64,000 bases of DNA, from NCBI RefSeq assembly GCF_018598225.1, contig NZ_JAHESF010000022.1:1-64000 (forward strand). The letters run 5' to 3'. Positions within the stretch are counted from its first letter, which is position 1, and each line of letters opens with the position of its first letter. This DNA is from Chryseosolibacter histidinae. Its GTDB lineage: Bacteria; Bacteroidota; Bacteroidia; Cytophagales; Cyclobacteriaceae. Below, piece after piece: positions 28,701-31,410 of the stretch. The notes beneath the pieces are model-generated. The model ran no database searches. It was given only the letters and a program-made list of their open reading frames with translations, and was not told the origin of the DNA. The position numbers and the translations under genes were made by a program.

Positions 28701-30603
28701 TCCTCGTATATATAATCGAGTTTCCTTCGCGCCGGATCCTGTAAACATCTCCGGCACTGGCGGTGGCCACCGATCCGACCAATGAGCCGCTCTCGAAGAT
28801 CCTGATGTCGCCGTTGCCCAGCACATAGATCGCGTAAGCGATCTGCGTATAACCCATATCAACATTTCCCCTGGAAAGTCCGGCCATAAAACGACTGGTG
28901 GGCTCATTAAGCACAAACTCCATCCAGCCATCCTTACCGCTCTCCAGCACATTATAGGAGGCTGCACCTGAGTTCCAGTCTGTGGCAGGCGTAACCTTGC
29001 TCAGCGAATTGTCTGCATTCACTGCCATGTTCACAAGGTCTGTCCAGGCAACACCCTGCGATAAAACTTTTACGTTGAAAGTTCCCGAATACAACGTCAG
29101 CGCTGTGGCACGCTGGTTGGTGACCTTCAGGCGATACCGCCCGCTGTCGGAAGCCGCTACAACGGCACGCTGCAGCTGCGATGTGTTTTCACCGGAAAGG
29201 TTCTGCCATATACCTGCATTCAGCTTCTGCCATTGATAAACATTATAGGTCCCCGGAGTCTGCACCTGCAGGGAATGTGCAGCGCCAAAATTCCAGCTCA
29301 CGGTTTGTGGTGCTCCCAGGTCGGCCTGCGGCGCATACGTGAAGGTCTTATAAGGATGTGTTCCCGCGCCTGTAAAGTGCGGCTCGAGATCTGCAAAATC
29401 CAGCTTGTTGTTCTCAACATTGTAGATCAGGTTAGCCTTGTTCACGTGGGTAGTGAAGCTCAGGATCGAGGTAAGGTCATTATTGTTGGCGACCACTGAC
29501 GCCATTTTGGTGAAACCGGTTAAAAGAGAAGGCAGGCTGGTAAGGTGCATGCCTTTGATATCCGCATAGTTCAGGTTGGTTGCCCTTGACAGATCTGCAG
29601 GAAGGTTACCATCAATAGCCGAATTCTGGATGTAAAGCTGCAGGAGCCCGGTCATGTTGCCGATGTTGGACGGCAGCGGTCCCGTGAGGCCCGTATCACC
29701 GATGGACAACACCTGCATCTTGGTCCAGTTGCTGATAAAGGCGGGCACAGCGCCGGTGATCGCAGGGTTGAAGTGGATCCAGAAATGTGTGAGGTTCACA
29801 AGGTTGCCCAGTGATGCCGGCAATTGCCCCGTGTGGTTATTGCCATACAGGTAACACTGCTGCAGTTGTGTAAGGTTACCCAACGTTGAAGGAATGGGGC
29901 ATTGCAACGTGGGATTGCTGTAGATCCACAGTTGTAACGCACTGCTCAGTCCTCCTACCCAATCAAGGTTACCGGTAAGGTTATTCTGGTGAAGGGCCAG
30001 GATCTGAACTTTGTTAAGATTACCCAGTGACGCCGGGATAGCGCCCGTCATGTTGTTACGGTAAATGTAAAGGTGAGTCAGGTTTACCAGGTTGCCGATG
30101 CTGGAAGGAATGCTTCCGCCAAGCGGATTGTCATACAGCATCAGTTGCGTGAGCGCCGTCAGGTTCCCTATGCTGGAGGGAATGCCCCCGCTGAGGTTGT
30201 TGAGATAAAGGTGAAGCCAGTTGAGCGCTGTCAGGTTGCCGATGGATGCAGGGATCGTTCCCGTCATGTTGTTGCCGTTCAGCACCACCCTTGTAACGCG
30301 GTTGCCACTCACGGTGATGCCCTGCCAGGTGCTCACTCTTCCTGTAAGCCAGTTGGTTTTCCTGGTCCACTGCGGTCCATTGGTGGCATTGTAGAGATCC
30401 ACCAGGGCCAGCGAGTCAGATGTGAGCTCCGGGCTTGCCAGTGCCGACACACTGAGCGCCGATAGCTGCATCGCCATCTTTGGCTGCGCCGTTTCAACAG
30501 GCAGCTGCGGATCGCGATCCTGAAGGGTAAGCTGCGCCTGGGCCAGTGAACTCGTCAGGAGAAAGAGTGCGAGGAGCCAGGAACTGAGGGGGGATTTTTT
30601 CAT
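6958..30603 (-). CDS. Giant multi-domain Rhs protein with metzincin-like C-terminal tip (7881 aa)
   Basis: An uninterrupted 23.6-kb frame. Signal peptide 1-24 (LLALFLLTSSLAQA). Rough domains: leucine-rich-repeat block 1, 61-408; ten tandem units (unrecognised DGW domain plus SprB-like repeat), 516-2691; LRR block 2, 2702-3173; Ig-like stretch; eight more units, 3289-4940; Rhs-associated N-terminal region with Cys-rich helical part (CEICTQACPEAEQ), 4940-6049; LRR block 3, 6050-6675; Ig-like stretch to about 6780; YD repeats, 6872-7575; the core-closing motif ending GRFLSVDPL then YQFASNTPILAIDLDG; and a C-terminal tip, about 7625-7881. The tip holds HELFHQMGLGD (His7786, Glu7787, His7790, Asp7796) and NLMY, a metzincin-type zinc site and Met-turn. 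Rhs cages enclose and release C-terminal toxins; the rest of the chain is probably a surface stalk or binding region. It is sixth in a packed run of seven genes. No T9SS sorting domain is present, so the export route past the periplasm is unclear. Confidence 0.92.
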   Translation of the reverse strand: MKKSPLSSWLLALFLLTSSLAQAQLTLQDRDPQLPVETAQPKMAMQLSALSVSALASPELTSDSLALVDLYNATNGPQWTRKTNWLTGRVSTWQGITVSGNRVTRVVLNGNNMTGTIPASIGNLTALNWLHLYLNNLSGGIPSSIGNLTALTQLMLYDNPLGGSIPSSIGNLVNLTHLYIYRNNMTGAIPASLGNLNKVQILALHQNNLTGNLDWVGGLSSALQLWIYSNPTLQCPIPSTLGNLTQLQQCYLYGNNHTGQLPASLGNLVNLTHFWIHFNPAITGAVPAFISNWTKMQVLSIGDTGLTGPLPSNIGNMTGLLQLYIQNSAIDGNLPADLSRATNLNYADIKGMHLTSLPSLLTGFTKMASVVANNNDLTSILSFTTHVNKANLIYNVENNKLDFADLEPHFTGAGTHPYKTFTYAPQADLGAPQTVSWNFGAAHSLQVQTPGTYNVYQWQKLNAGIWQNLSGENTSQLQRAVVAASDSGRYRLKVTNQRATALTLYSGTFNVKVLSQGVAWTDLVNMAVNADNSLSKVTPATDWNSGAASYNVLESGKDGWMEFVLNEPTSRFMAGLSRGNVDMGYTQIAYAIYVLGNGDIRIFESGSLVGSVATASAGDVYRIRREGNSIIYTRNGTVLRTVTTSPADALLIDATLYSGTVPAVTSSFSSLHAENVTVQPQSGSISLTAAGGAPPYTYSWSSGETTPSVSGKPAGTYTLTITDALGATRTLQYRLGQPIAWTDLANVGVNADNSVTKTGTASNWDAGAASHNMLEAGKDGWVEFVIGEPGNPWMVGLSNANIDLNLTKVQYAFYFTSAKAVIIYENGVSRGQFAIARKDDVFRISRQGDNISYYQNGRLMRSVTGSSAESLLIDMEVYTGSIPVMTSSFGSLHIDSASVHAVSPGASDGSIAAVVAGGVPPYTYAWTSGETTPAISGKSVGTYSLTVTDALGEARTKTYSLGHKIAWTDLFDMTVNADNSLSEVEGAGWNSGAGSYNMLNTSEDGWVEFVMNDAGTPFIVGLSRINTNLSLVTVGYGLYMTVTGAVLIYEGGTSRGQFGSARKGDIFRISREGTTINYYQNGRLMRTVAGISEPLLIDVSLESGYVPVVTSSFGSLHIEATIAPPASGVANGSIATVAQGGVLPHTYSWSSGENTPALSGKASGTYSLTVTDASGATKTKDYHFGYRVSWASLQNMVQNTDQSLIKNGGVNSNWDGGSISYNKLAAGQDGWVEFVIQDIGNHFMLGLSGTNTNVSYSTMRYAFNIAASGTFLAYEDGRNEAQFGYLRKGDILRLAREGTSFKYYVNGLLLRTVATDPNVDYWIKTNQYIGGSPAMTASFAAPAAILQTVVTGTGRADGTGSISLTTEGAVPYTYQWSSGEQVGTISNKARGTYTVTITGAGQPLTRTYRIGYKTAYIFHTQVTETNGVLSKTAAAGWNAGANTANFLAPNTDGWLEFVAGSASGYAIGFGNNFGRFLQTDFNNAFVINSVGQVFSYEGSTNTLLGTWTAGDVFRIAREGSSIKYYQNGTLLRTVTTDASLEQWVKTALYTGTTPPVTTSFDSRLVINASVMGTGITNGSGSISLQVTGGTAPYTYSWSGGEQTGTISNKQRGTYTVTVTDAEGRTQNKTVSLGYKLYYADLYQTTDTNGVLTKSAVAGWNAGANSANMLPANTDGWIEFVAGSISAYEIGFGANLDGLWYTHFRNGLLLNLLHQVSYYEGSTGVAITTWLPGDVFRIAREGSSIKYYKNGTLLRTVAANPGLDLYVKTLLYSGDTPTVTASFDSKLITTASVTGTGHADGTGSIALDTKGGTAPYTYLWSGGEQADSIGNKLRGAYTVTITDAEGRTVNRRYNVGYKIDHEEHQQATETAKGTLTKTAAAGWNAGANSTNTIPANTDGWMEFVVGRGNVYEIGFGSNLAGFGVSDYRNALVIDENNNVATSYESTATTSLGSAFPGDVFRISREGTSMKYYRNETVLRTLTIDPKVELWVKTLLNNGETPVTTVSSDASVVVNAVVTSPGITDGTGSILADAKGGTAPYTYSWSSGEQSGTIAGKSRGTYTLTVTDAEGRTRSRSYGIGYKINYIGHSQVTDVNGDGVLTKSIAAGWNAGANGANILPANTDGWVEFVAGRGSMYEIGFGGNTSAFGYENFKQGLAIYSSNSLVYYYEGTAGTYLGSWEQGDVFRVAREGSNVNYYRNGTLLRNVTVDPKIELWVKTALYSGSTPKVTTSFDSKLIVNAVVRNTGRADGTGSIALDVTGGTAPYTYSWSGGEQVDSVGNKSRGAYSVTVTDADGRTLSRIYNIGYKVHHNDHYQVTETNGVLTKTVAAGWNAGANSFNVLPANTDGWLEFVAGNASTYEIGFGMTIGTNSAANTFSYSDYRNGLAIYHNTSLVYYYEQTNGTYLSSWQAGDVFRIVREGINIKYYQNGTLLRTVTTDPKLELQVKTTLHSGVSTPLIATSFDEQPVINADVRSLASTGGAGSIALTPAGGTSPYTYAWNGGEQTASITGKAIGAYTATVTDAESRVQSRTYGIGYNAVWTDQLGVTENDNILTKNVAAGWGNAGANSSNSLPANTDGWIEFVAPAGPAGYIFEIGFTTIANTGTFGAGTFANGLRLDQAYRNLYTYEGSPNTPLGSYRIGDVFRISREGSNVKYYRNGTVVRTVAVNANQVLKAKVALYWGSIPRVSTSFWVAPNEGNTPDMTEFMALKQLYDSLGGSAWTNKTNWPATWPASATSAEFGTWFGVTVVNGDIDNITLPANNLTGKLPASVGNLASLTALRLQNNHINGRIPASIGNLGKLTTLTLNDNLLTGVIPSSIGNLSPLVYLYLNGNDLSGTIPATLGNLANLEYLYLFGNELSGNIPAQILSLNKLKQVQLQDNNLTGNIPAFGSLPALTLLYLEENQLTGSIPPSIGGLTSLQYLNLSNNKVAGNVPPELGQLSNLEDLRIASTDVTGIPAELGQLAKLKVLKLNNNKITGTIPPSLGNLHDVITFTLNDNQFTGAIPSSLGALNKAQYFYLNNNKLSGPIPGELSGLTSVQYLYLSNNELSGSIPASLGTLTSLRHLLLEFNKLTGSIPASLGSLNNLEQLFLNSNELTGQVPATFSNLANVTYLVLAHNKLSGAVPSLNGMVKLANLNLYNNEITAIPNFTAFINKANLTLDIRNNRIDFGSVEPNFTAPGVSVFQSLLFAQQKPFNEVTEAIIPEGHLLKIDARNPGQYGTVTWEYRANASLPWTSFNTQNEDATQRSLKISNFTDSKAGQYRYTLTNTRVTGVTLESVAINVRLGGHLAEWVKLKNVTNNGGVLKKTIPGGWLNAGADASNQLSALEDGWIEFVVDSLTGTYILELSPEEKFSHPIVGYGFHVDNNNLHAGENGSFASMGTLQPGDILRVSRTAGKVRYFKNGIVLRTAKVDSLLSLRVKAVVNTGRVPKVFASFDVKPWLQPAFTPVQANGTGGAITVTPAYGQTPYTYAWSDGTTNATVSGKPLGTYSVTVTDNLGRVATAPYDLGHAVKWADITNVNVVGGALVRPGAGEWGTAGANSVNVLQGKEDGWMSFVADTTTSAYILGLATDDRSFGFQNVVNAFYIDANNYIYMMEGGGTVGPLGSKVAGDVFRIARTGNELTYYRNGQVLRTITVDSVLTLGIKSIVREGRSPQVLASFDLDPVLHAVITPVPASGVGGAITLEASAGDVPYAYQWSTGVNGATLSNQPVGTYTATVTDASGHVISRPYDLGYQVRWADIRNASEDNGALLKTAVEGWGNGGAMSSNYLKSNEDGWISFIAGATPDEYILGFDTDDRHFSYQYIKHGIYLTRDGRFYIAESGAITLAGAKAAGDVFRIARIGNQVIYYRNGNVVKTSATESVVTLGVKASINKGQTPRLLASFDAKPLLTAAITPVNAGGTGGGITITASATQTPYTYQWSTGATGATLANQPVGTYMATVTDGAGRVLTKPYDLGHKIRWSYMRNASEVNGVVKKTAVDGWDNGGAGSFNYLANNTDGWISFIADTTVGSYVVGFATDDRHFGYQHVKHGIYIAPDNLLYTAETGAITLVGAKVPGDVYRIVRNGNQVVYYRNGAVLRTTTTDPALSLSVKTSIYLGTSPRVFASFDVKPWLAATITPIGTTGTGGAVTVAASGGDSPYTYQWSGGTTGATLSNQLMGTYPVTATDASGRTVIRPYDIGYRVGWKNHKNVNEINGALVKTAGEGWGNAGANSTNLLLPNENGWISYVADTTAGYYSLGFSTDTLNFSYEHVTHGFHVTGENLVYVIESNTYTQIGSKMPGDVFRLVRTGNQMSYYRNGISLRTITVDPSLTLRVKSAIHSGRSPRIFASFEGSSSQMSGNKVQWVDLSGVSDANGILTKQGSTGWTDGANSANLLHANEDGWLQYVTFSNTSRYLIGFTTYSGPYNETTVNYGLEVVPGDSLSVWENSSQGVALMPWAIGDTLKIERVGAQITYYKNGQSIRTVATDAATELRVRAVLHTGNSPAVFASFNPYLLVTASTITPVKANGTGGGVSVLPIHGKSPYTYSWSSGETTPGISGKSTGVYSVTVNDSKGLTRTVPYTLGFRASWTDVTNASNNNGALTRTTGEAWNGGANAYNVLHEGENGWVEFVIGTVPGNYIIGFSSGGVGFEQERLDHGLAVLAGQKIAAYEKSTIGVPLSSWQPGDVLKIARTGNTVKYYRNGIELRSVATDGGKALRVKALVYSGTAPSTTVSFDVPLILQANFTPLKSYGLAGGISIVPVTGTPPFTYSWSSGETAQTITDKGLGTYTVTVTDADARTITRPYALGYKILWTDLVNAAENGFVLSKTTTDGSIAGANGVNVLKPNEDGWVQFTVDNSISHVSIGFATYSGVFNTAAIDHSLTVKPGEPVIATESNWTGFSMGSWEIGDVYKIARVGNQVTYYRNGTAMHTVATDPSKEMIVKTAIYGGRISLVQTSVPSNERTVTPIDETTVTYKIPKGVKITRDGRLPVAAAGPPDRYLSEITAGETKPVFPGCPTGNYYVGFQLLYDLGDRNTTEDWSAFVQITMFHNEDSLWTRPLRLKMIDQTFVATAFYDTTISCDGNYFYHIDFKNLEGNVPDDNIYLKTLLFRGDTDPFDVNGSMTVYCPPAGREKEIRWDHSGRGTIEYDLEWVFIEAHENFTEQPAQPDAPFKFKEPVRITTPYRKYLHQAYYPDGKIWYRVRAVGYNPQYPAHRIPGKWFYPSCGPTPIDNHQPDMNWQEQTVFAEEGKNKIVMNYFDGSLRQRQVQTNLSTEKVTLVGETLYDFEGRSAVNVLAVPATDNSLVYKSGFTVFENADPVITANTSMFRHKFHYDNYKVENSKISDDSGAGQYYSANNAVDSVHKSYIPDGKGYVYSQTEYLNDGTGRTARQSGVGEEFRMDGPHTTRYGYAEAAPEELIRLFGSNVGKAEHYKKNAVIDANGQVSISYIDQEDRVIATALAGESPANVESLDSYKALDPTPITISLGAKNKRGDGVSTISHKIMNVKQNTQHTFRYDLSAFGSDTTGFGCKTCTFELKISLTDPDGKQIDLSDFAGSDPSNTTKDYLRRNITAASCSDPTVVNDVQFAVLFTEIGNYTITKTLSAYDRSFEEMNTLLRQNETVQEKIEQVENSVVVDEGNCEICTQACPEAEQVINEAIEEIAEQDCDNIWRQIENELQQDYEDWFAQTYPDSTSEEIYVVPDSLIRKHPMYCQYELCVKDKPSAVFEKQIARAANWRAADSLGYANLLAVDPFFNDPNLSGYGDPKNDMQELLNNIYVANIRGHTYSGPIGEVTDPANTDYYVDANGFQDSDGRHVLYLDLMGKREQGMISESVYQAEISHARWALYRGFYTEAKRQLKLTLTAYLECDSAKKELEQVADMPSTEEEMPEWGDKHYAVIGDDATPDQIESSIISLKMGCKAEFTPADTALLKAHLKLYFKSSKKNFFRLILKRDRLSNNPHLNAIQSVLNKYGCNIDSLALDDPMECAKDTLIYVPEPIIDDGENTFTMASATSPDDQGSAPFFSEQTVVMQPEDDTVSVGEEAPKSEARVAASLMSTLAVPTVPPTQDEYNALLAFYTSTQGPQWSYRYGWEDAANDPDKTTRFVHTWYGITVDPTTGHVTKIRLPDNRLNGPIPPELNKLIELDELSLSNCRSYCNSYSYNRITGFPAVLDKLTKLKRLDLYSAGALGSTDGVLKYITDAISKSKDLDFLDLTGCGVRGPFTRDIGNFNKLTHLWLQSNPLISDTIPHSIGKLVLLNDLNLGSCQLVNPIPDSLWTINTMEYLALNNNKLRDSIPRDVGKLTNLRSLNLSNNPFNDSIPYVIGTKLRKLQSLYISSAQLQNPIPESLWTLPALQLLYLNNNNLKDTIPHSIGKLKSIWYLNLSGNPFNDTIPMTIGRLKTLRQLHMSNCKLVKPLPDSLWRLDMLSTLSLSYNPFVNDTIPSAIKGLKNLYELDLSGDSIRGPIPKSIGEIRYLSRLFLSGNNLTVIPESIGKLKSLTYLYLQNNRFTDIPDSLGYATSLNTLYLSDNRLKDSIPETFGNLRSLQYFYIQNNKLGGRLPKSLGKMTSLTFFYFYTNKIKGAIPESFGKLGSLQYFIGYDNLLEKLPDSLGYVSPSLTQLDLHHNKLKGRVPASWNRIRFGSIRFDDNQLSGHIPHRRIDQYTPNVNFNNNKFTFSDIIDIKRSYDSLEWHSQLNYSPQDTVDVPKSLTAKVTQSLTLIADVDRNTNPPSTFQWYKSVNGGYNGAVAVGTPGPVVAINNIAEADDGNTYFYRIINPAGAPGLTLYSDLQRLTVIKPKTISLCTEFDQNNKTIDLFTFKVSWDSVMANCIKNARLEQEILQQYAVEKLIEEEMSTFYNKFRTNCFERASENLKYSYRNIEHHYTLHYYDQAGNLVQTVPPQGVRLLDQNQISVVMSGGVANNSHSLITQYKYNSLNQVVWKQTPDAGVSQSWYNEKSQPRLSQNAQQRKENNYSYIKYDEHSRIVEVGEMHTTTSVVALYDSLETLSFPRAEDYALNDVTRTRYDIADPVLMADAGFTQTFLRGRITSVEAITKDITDTVVTYYSYDPHGNVKSLLQQLPGLGFKRTDYVYDLINGKVNYLMYQYGKSDEFIHHYTYDADNRIREVGTSSDGFIWDSDASYSYYHHGMLAHTRIGEYHLQGLDHYYTLQGWIKGVNGLGYDPGENGTVPVPADVFAYNLGYYHGDYTAIGLGAASNVFHQPMQAYTQLMGNQGLYNGNISWMATDLKKIGDIKGNRQFGAQAMLYRYDQLHRIIQSRSLTQRDGVTGEFTSRTADPQAYDEDYSYDANGNLLTLRRLNEQASVEDDFNYSYYRNTNKLRQLIPVLRDTTYEGGAITSNHKVYRNITINGTAYVPAGSDVVLKATDSIMVHNDFDVADDANFHAYVLPEEEGVFLYDAIGNLVWDQEEGVKISWNANGKIRTIMKGDTTIVRFRYDGLGNRIEKQVVRPDRTTTTRYVRDANGDVMAVYRDSVLIEHSIYGSDRLGLYHGGRTAGHRTLGSRRYEFSNHLGNVLTVISDNIYMNADSAWTNIISASDYYPFGLAMDGRTFSDTTYRYGFNGKEKDQNGEFGGTHYDYGFRIYNPRVGRFLSVDPLTKEYPELTPYQFASNTPILAIDLDGLEAVVASNLKITATSATSVKLTGDVTVKIKLLDLTSSGFINTSSAAVQKVATFVKSQMSKSDVQKDAFFYLFDAKTGKFNPQKNAKITIERQFNVSSVVFEQVTSMSQIKPNDIVMVVVDDIEGKWKDEKGGQHGYGGFATETGGPISFIPLSEFKGNTPSHELFHQMGLGDIEDPKLKDNLMYHLDGQSGSNLTNEQITQLFDTMLPNTGVYFNNQTSFVTPSLDTKNELIKAIDDHQSGSPKIIFNKTKYENLKR
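10580..12455 (-). other. LRR block 3, inserted within the Rhs-associated region
   Basis: Residues about 6050-6675. Cap EYNALLAFYTSTQGPQWSY, then about 20 repeats; the motif is more often DSIP or DTIP than SGSIP. It lies between the Cys-rich helical Rhs region and the helix that leads into the YD repeats (KLIEEEMSTFYNKFRTNCF), and so interrupts an otherwise standard Rhs layout. Confidence 0.8.
15785..20739 (-). repeat. Eight further DGW-domain + SprB-like repeat units in the Rhs gene
   Basis: Same unit as at 22530-29057, about 206 residues each. DGW motifs here vary more: EDGWIEFV, EDGWMSFV, TDGWISFI, ENGWISYV, EDGWLQYV, EDGWVQFT. The paired SprB-like stretches start GGAITV or GGGITI and contain YTYQWS-G, then GTY-ATVTD. 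The last unit runs straight into the Rhs-associated region. Confidence 0.85.
21085..22500 (-). other. LRR block 2 of the Rhs protein
   Basis: Residues about 2702-3173, opening with a cap like that of block 1 (ALKQLYDSLGGSAWTNKTNW) and continuing with plant-type repeats such as LTGKLPASVGNLASLTAL. It separates the ten-unit array from the eight-unit array. An Ig-like stretch (about 20745-21030) follows it, as one also follows block 3. Confidence 0.85.
22530..29057 (-). repeat. Ten tandem DGW-domain + SprB-like repeat units in the Rhs gene
   Basis: Each unit is about 650 bp (about 215 residues). A unit begins near WTDL, has a WNAGA-N motif and TDGW-EFV, then GDVFRI-REG-IKYY-NGTLLRTV, then a P-VT-SF end. 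An SprB-like stretch follows (GSI-L---GG-APYTYSWSSGE, then GTYTLTITDA-G). Ten occurrences of the DGW motif were counted in this array. The DNA copies are diverged, so this is an old expansion. Confidence 0.85.
29380..30420 (-). other. LRR block 1 of the Rhs protein (plant-type repeats)
   Basis: Residues about 61-408. It opens with the cap motif LALVDLYNATNGPQW, then has repeats of the form L-x-L-x-x-N-x-L-x-G-x-I-P-x-S-I-G-N-L, the plant-type LRR consensus. Such blocks form curved solenoids for protein or glycan binding. Confidence 0.85.
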
Positions 30604-30617
30604 ATCGGGGCCAGGTT

Positions 30618-31346
30618 TCAGTTAGCGGTTTCGTTGTCGGTTTCAATGTTCACCACCTGATAGTTCAGGAAGTTCTTTGAAGGTTTGATATCGGTTTTGG
30701 ATGCGGTCACGTAAAACTGTTCGTCGAACGTGCCGGGTTCAAACTGCGGATGTACATCAAAGACCTGGAAGGCGATCACTGCGTGCTGTCCATCCCGGTA
30801 TTTGTAGTCGATCTTGCGGAACACGTTAGCGTCTGCATCGATGAACAGGTTGACCTCGTTGACCACCGCATCTTTCAGGGCCACTTTGTAGTGGTGGGCC
30901 TGATCCTTTTTACCCATGTACTGGGGCTTACCATAAAAAGAGAACAGGCTGTCCATGTTGAAACCGGGCGGCTGAAAGTTGTCGAGGTTCTCCGCCTTCG
31001 GGTTTCTTTTAGAGCAGACGATCTCACGTGCGGTACGGTCTACCATGATCAGGTATTTTTCATTCATGAGCATGTCCTGGTCGGCATAACGGTAACGGTA
31101 CCGCTGTGCGTCTTTCCGGATCTCCACCTTTTCATTATAGAACGGAACGCTCGCGCCGGCATCTTCAAACACCTGCACCTGCATCACGATGTGAACGCTT
31201 TCCATCTGCTGGTACTTCTCTTTCATGCCGAGCAGCACCTGGGCGAAGTCTTGCTGTGCATACGCTGCCTGCATGCCCATCACCAGCATGAGCAACAGGC
31301 TTAGCCGGATGCGCATCGCCGTAAGGCAGAAAACATTCCTGTTCAT
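30618..31346 (-). CDS. LolA-like outer-membrane lipoprotein carrier-fold protein
   Basis: 242 aa from the Met at 31346; the frame is open to 31385, and a Met at 31316 gives the tightest signal peptide (MRIRLSLLLMLVMGMQAAYAQ). The mature part has the features of the LolA/LppX-like half-barrel: a first helix (FAQVLLGMKEKYQQMESVHIVMQVQV), paired strands with aromatic and basic residues (RKDAQRYRYRYADQDMLMNEKYLIMVD), and late strands NLFIDADANVFRKIDYKYRDGQHAVIAFQVFDV. These folds bind lipid or lipoprotein acyl chains in the periplasm. The gene sits 14 bp before the 7881-aa Rhs gene and 25 bp or more behind the 2000-aa surface-protein gene, so it belongs to the same transcript. It may help carry or fold one of these giants, but this is inferred from context only. 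Confidence 0.8.
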   Translation of the reverse strand: MNRNVFCLTAMRIRLSLLLMLVMGMQAAYAQQDFAQVLLGMKEKYQQMESVHIVMQVQVFEDAGASVPFYNEKVEIRKDAQRYRYRYADQDMLMNEKYLIMVDRTAREIVCSKRNPKAENLDNFQPPGFNMDSLFSFYGKPQYMGKKDQAHHYKVALKDAVVNEVNLFIDADANVFRKIDYKYRDGQHAVIAFQVFDVHPQFEPGTFDEQFYVTASKTDIKPSKNFLNYQVVNIETDNETAN

Positions 31347-31410
31347 ATCGTTCTTCAGTTTCTTTATTTTTAAAAACGCGTTCATGTTCTTTGTTTCAGC
31401 AGAACGTCTT

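Noticed and set aside
22530-29057. Long tandem repeats that might be read as a CRISPR or satellite array
   Set aside because: The unit is about 650 bp, in frame with one continuous coding sequence, and the copies are diverged at DNA level; it is protein-domain repetition.
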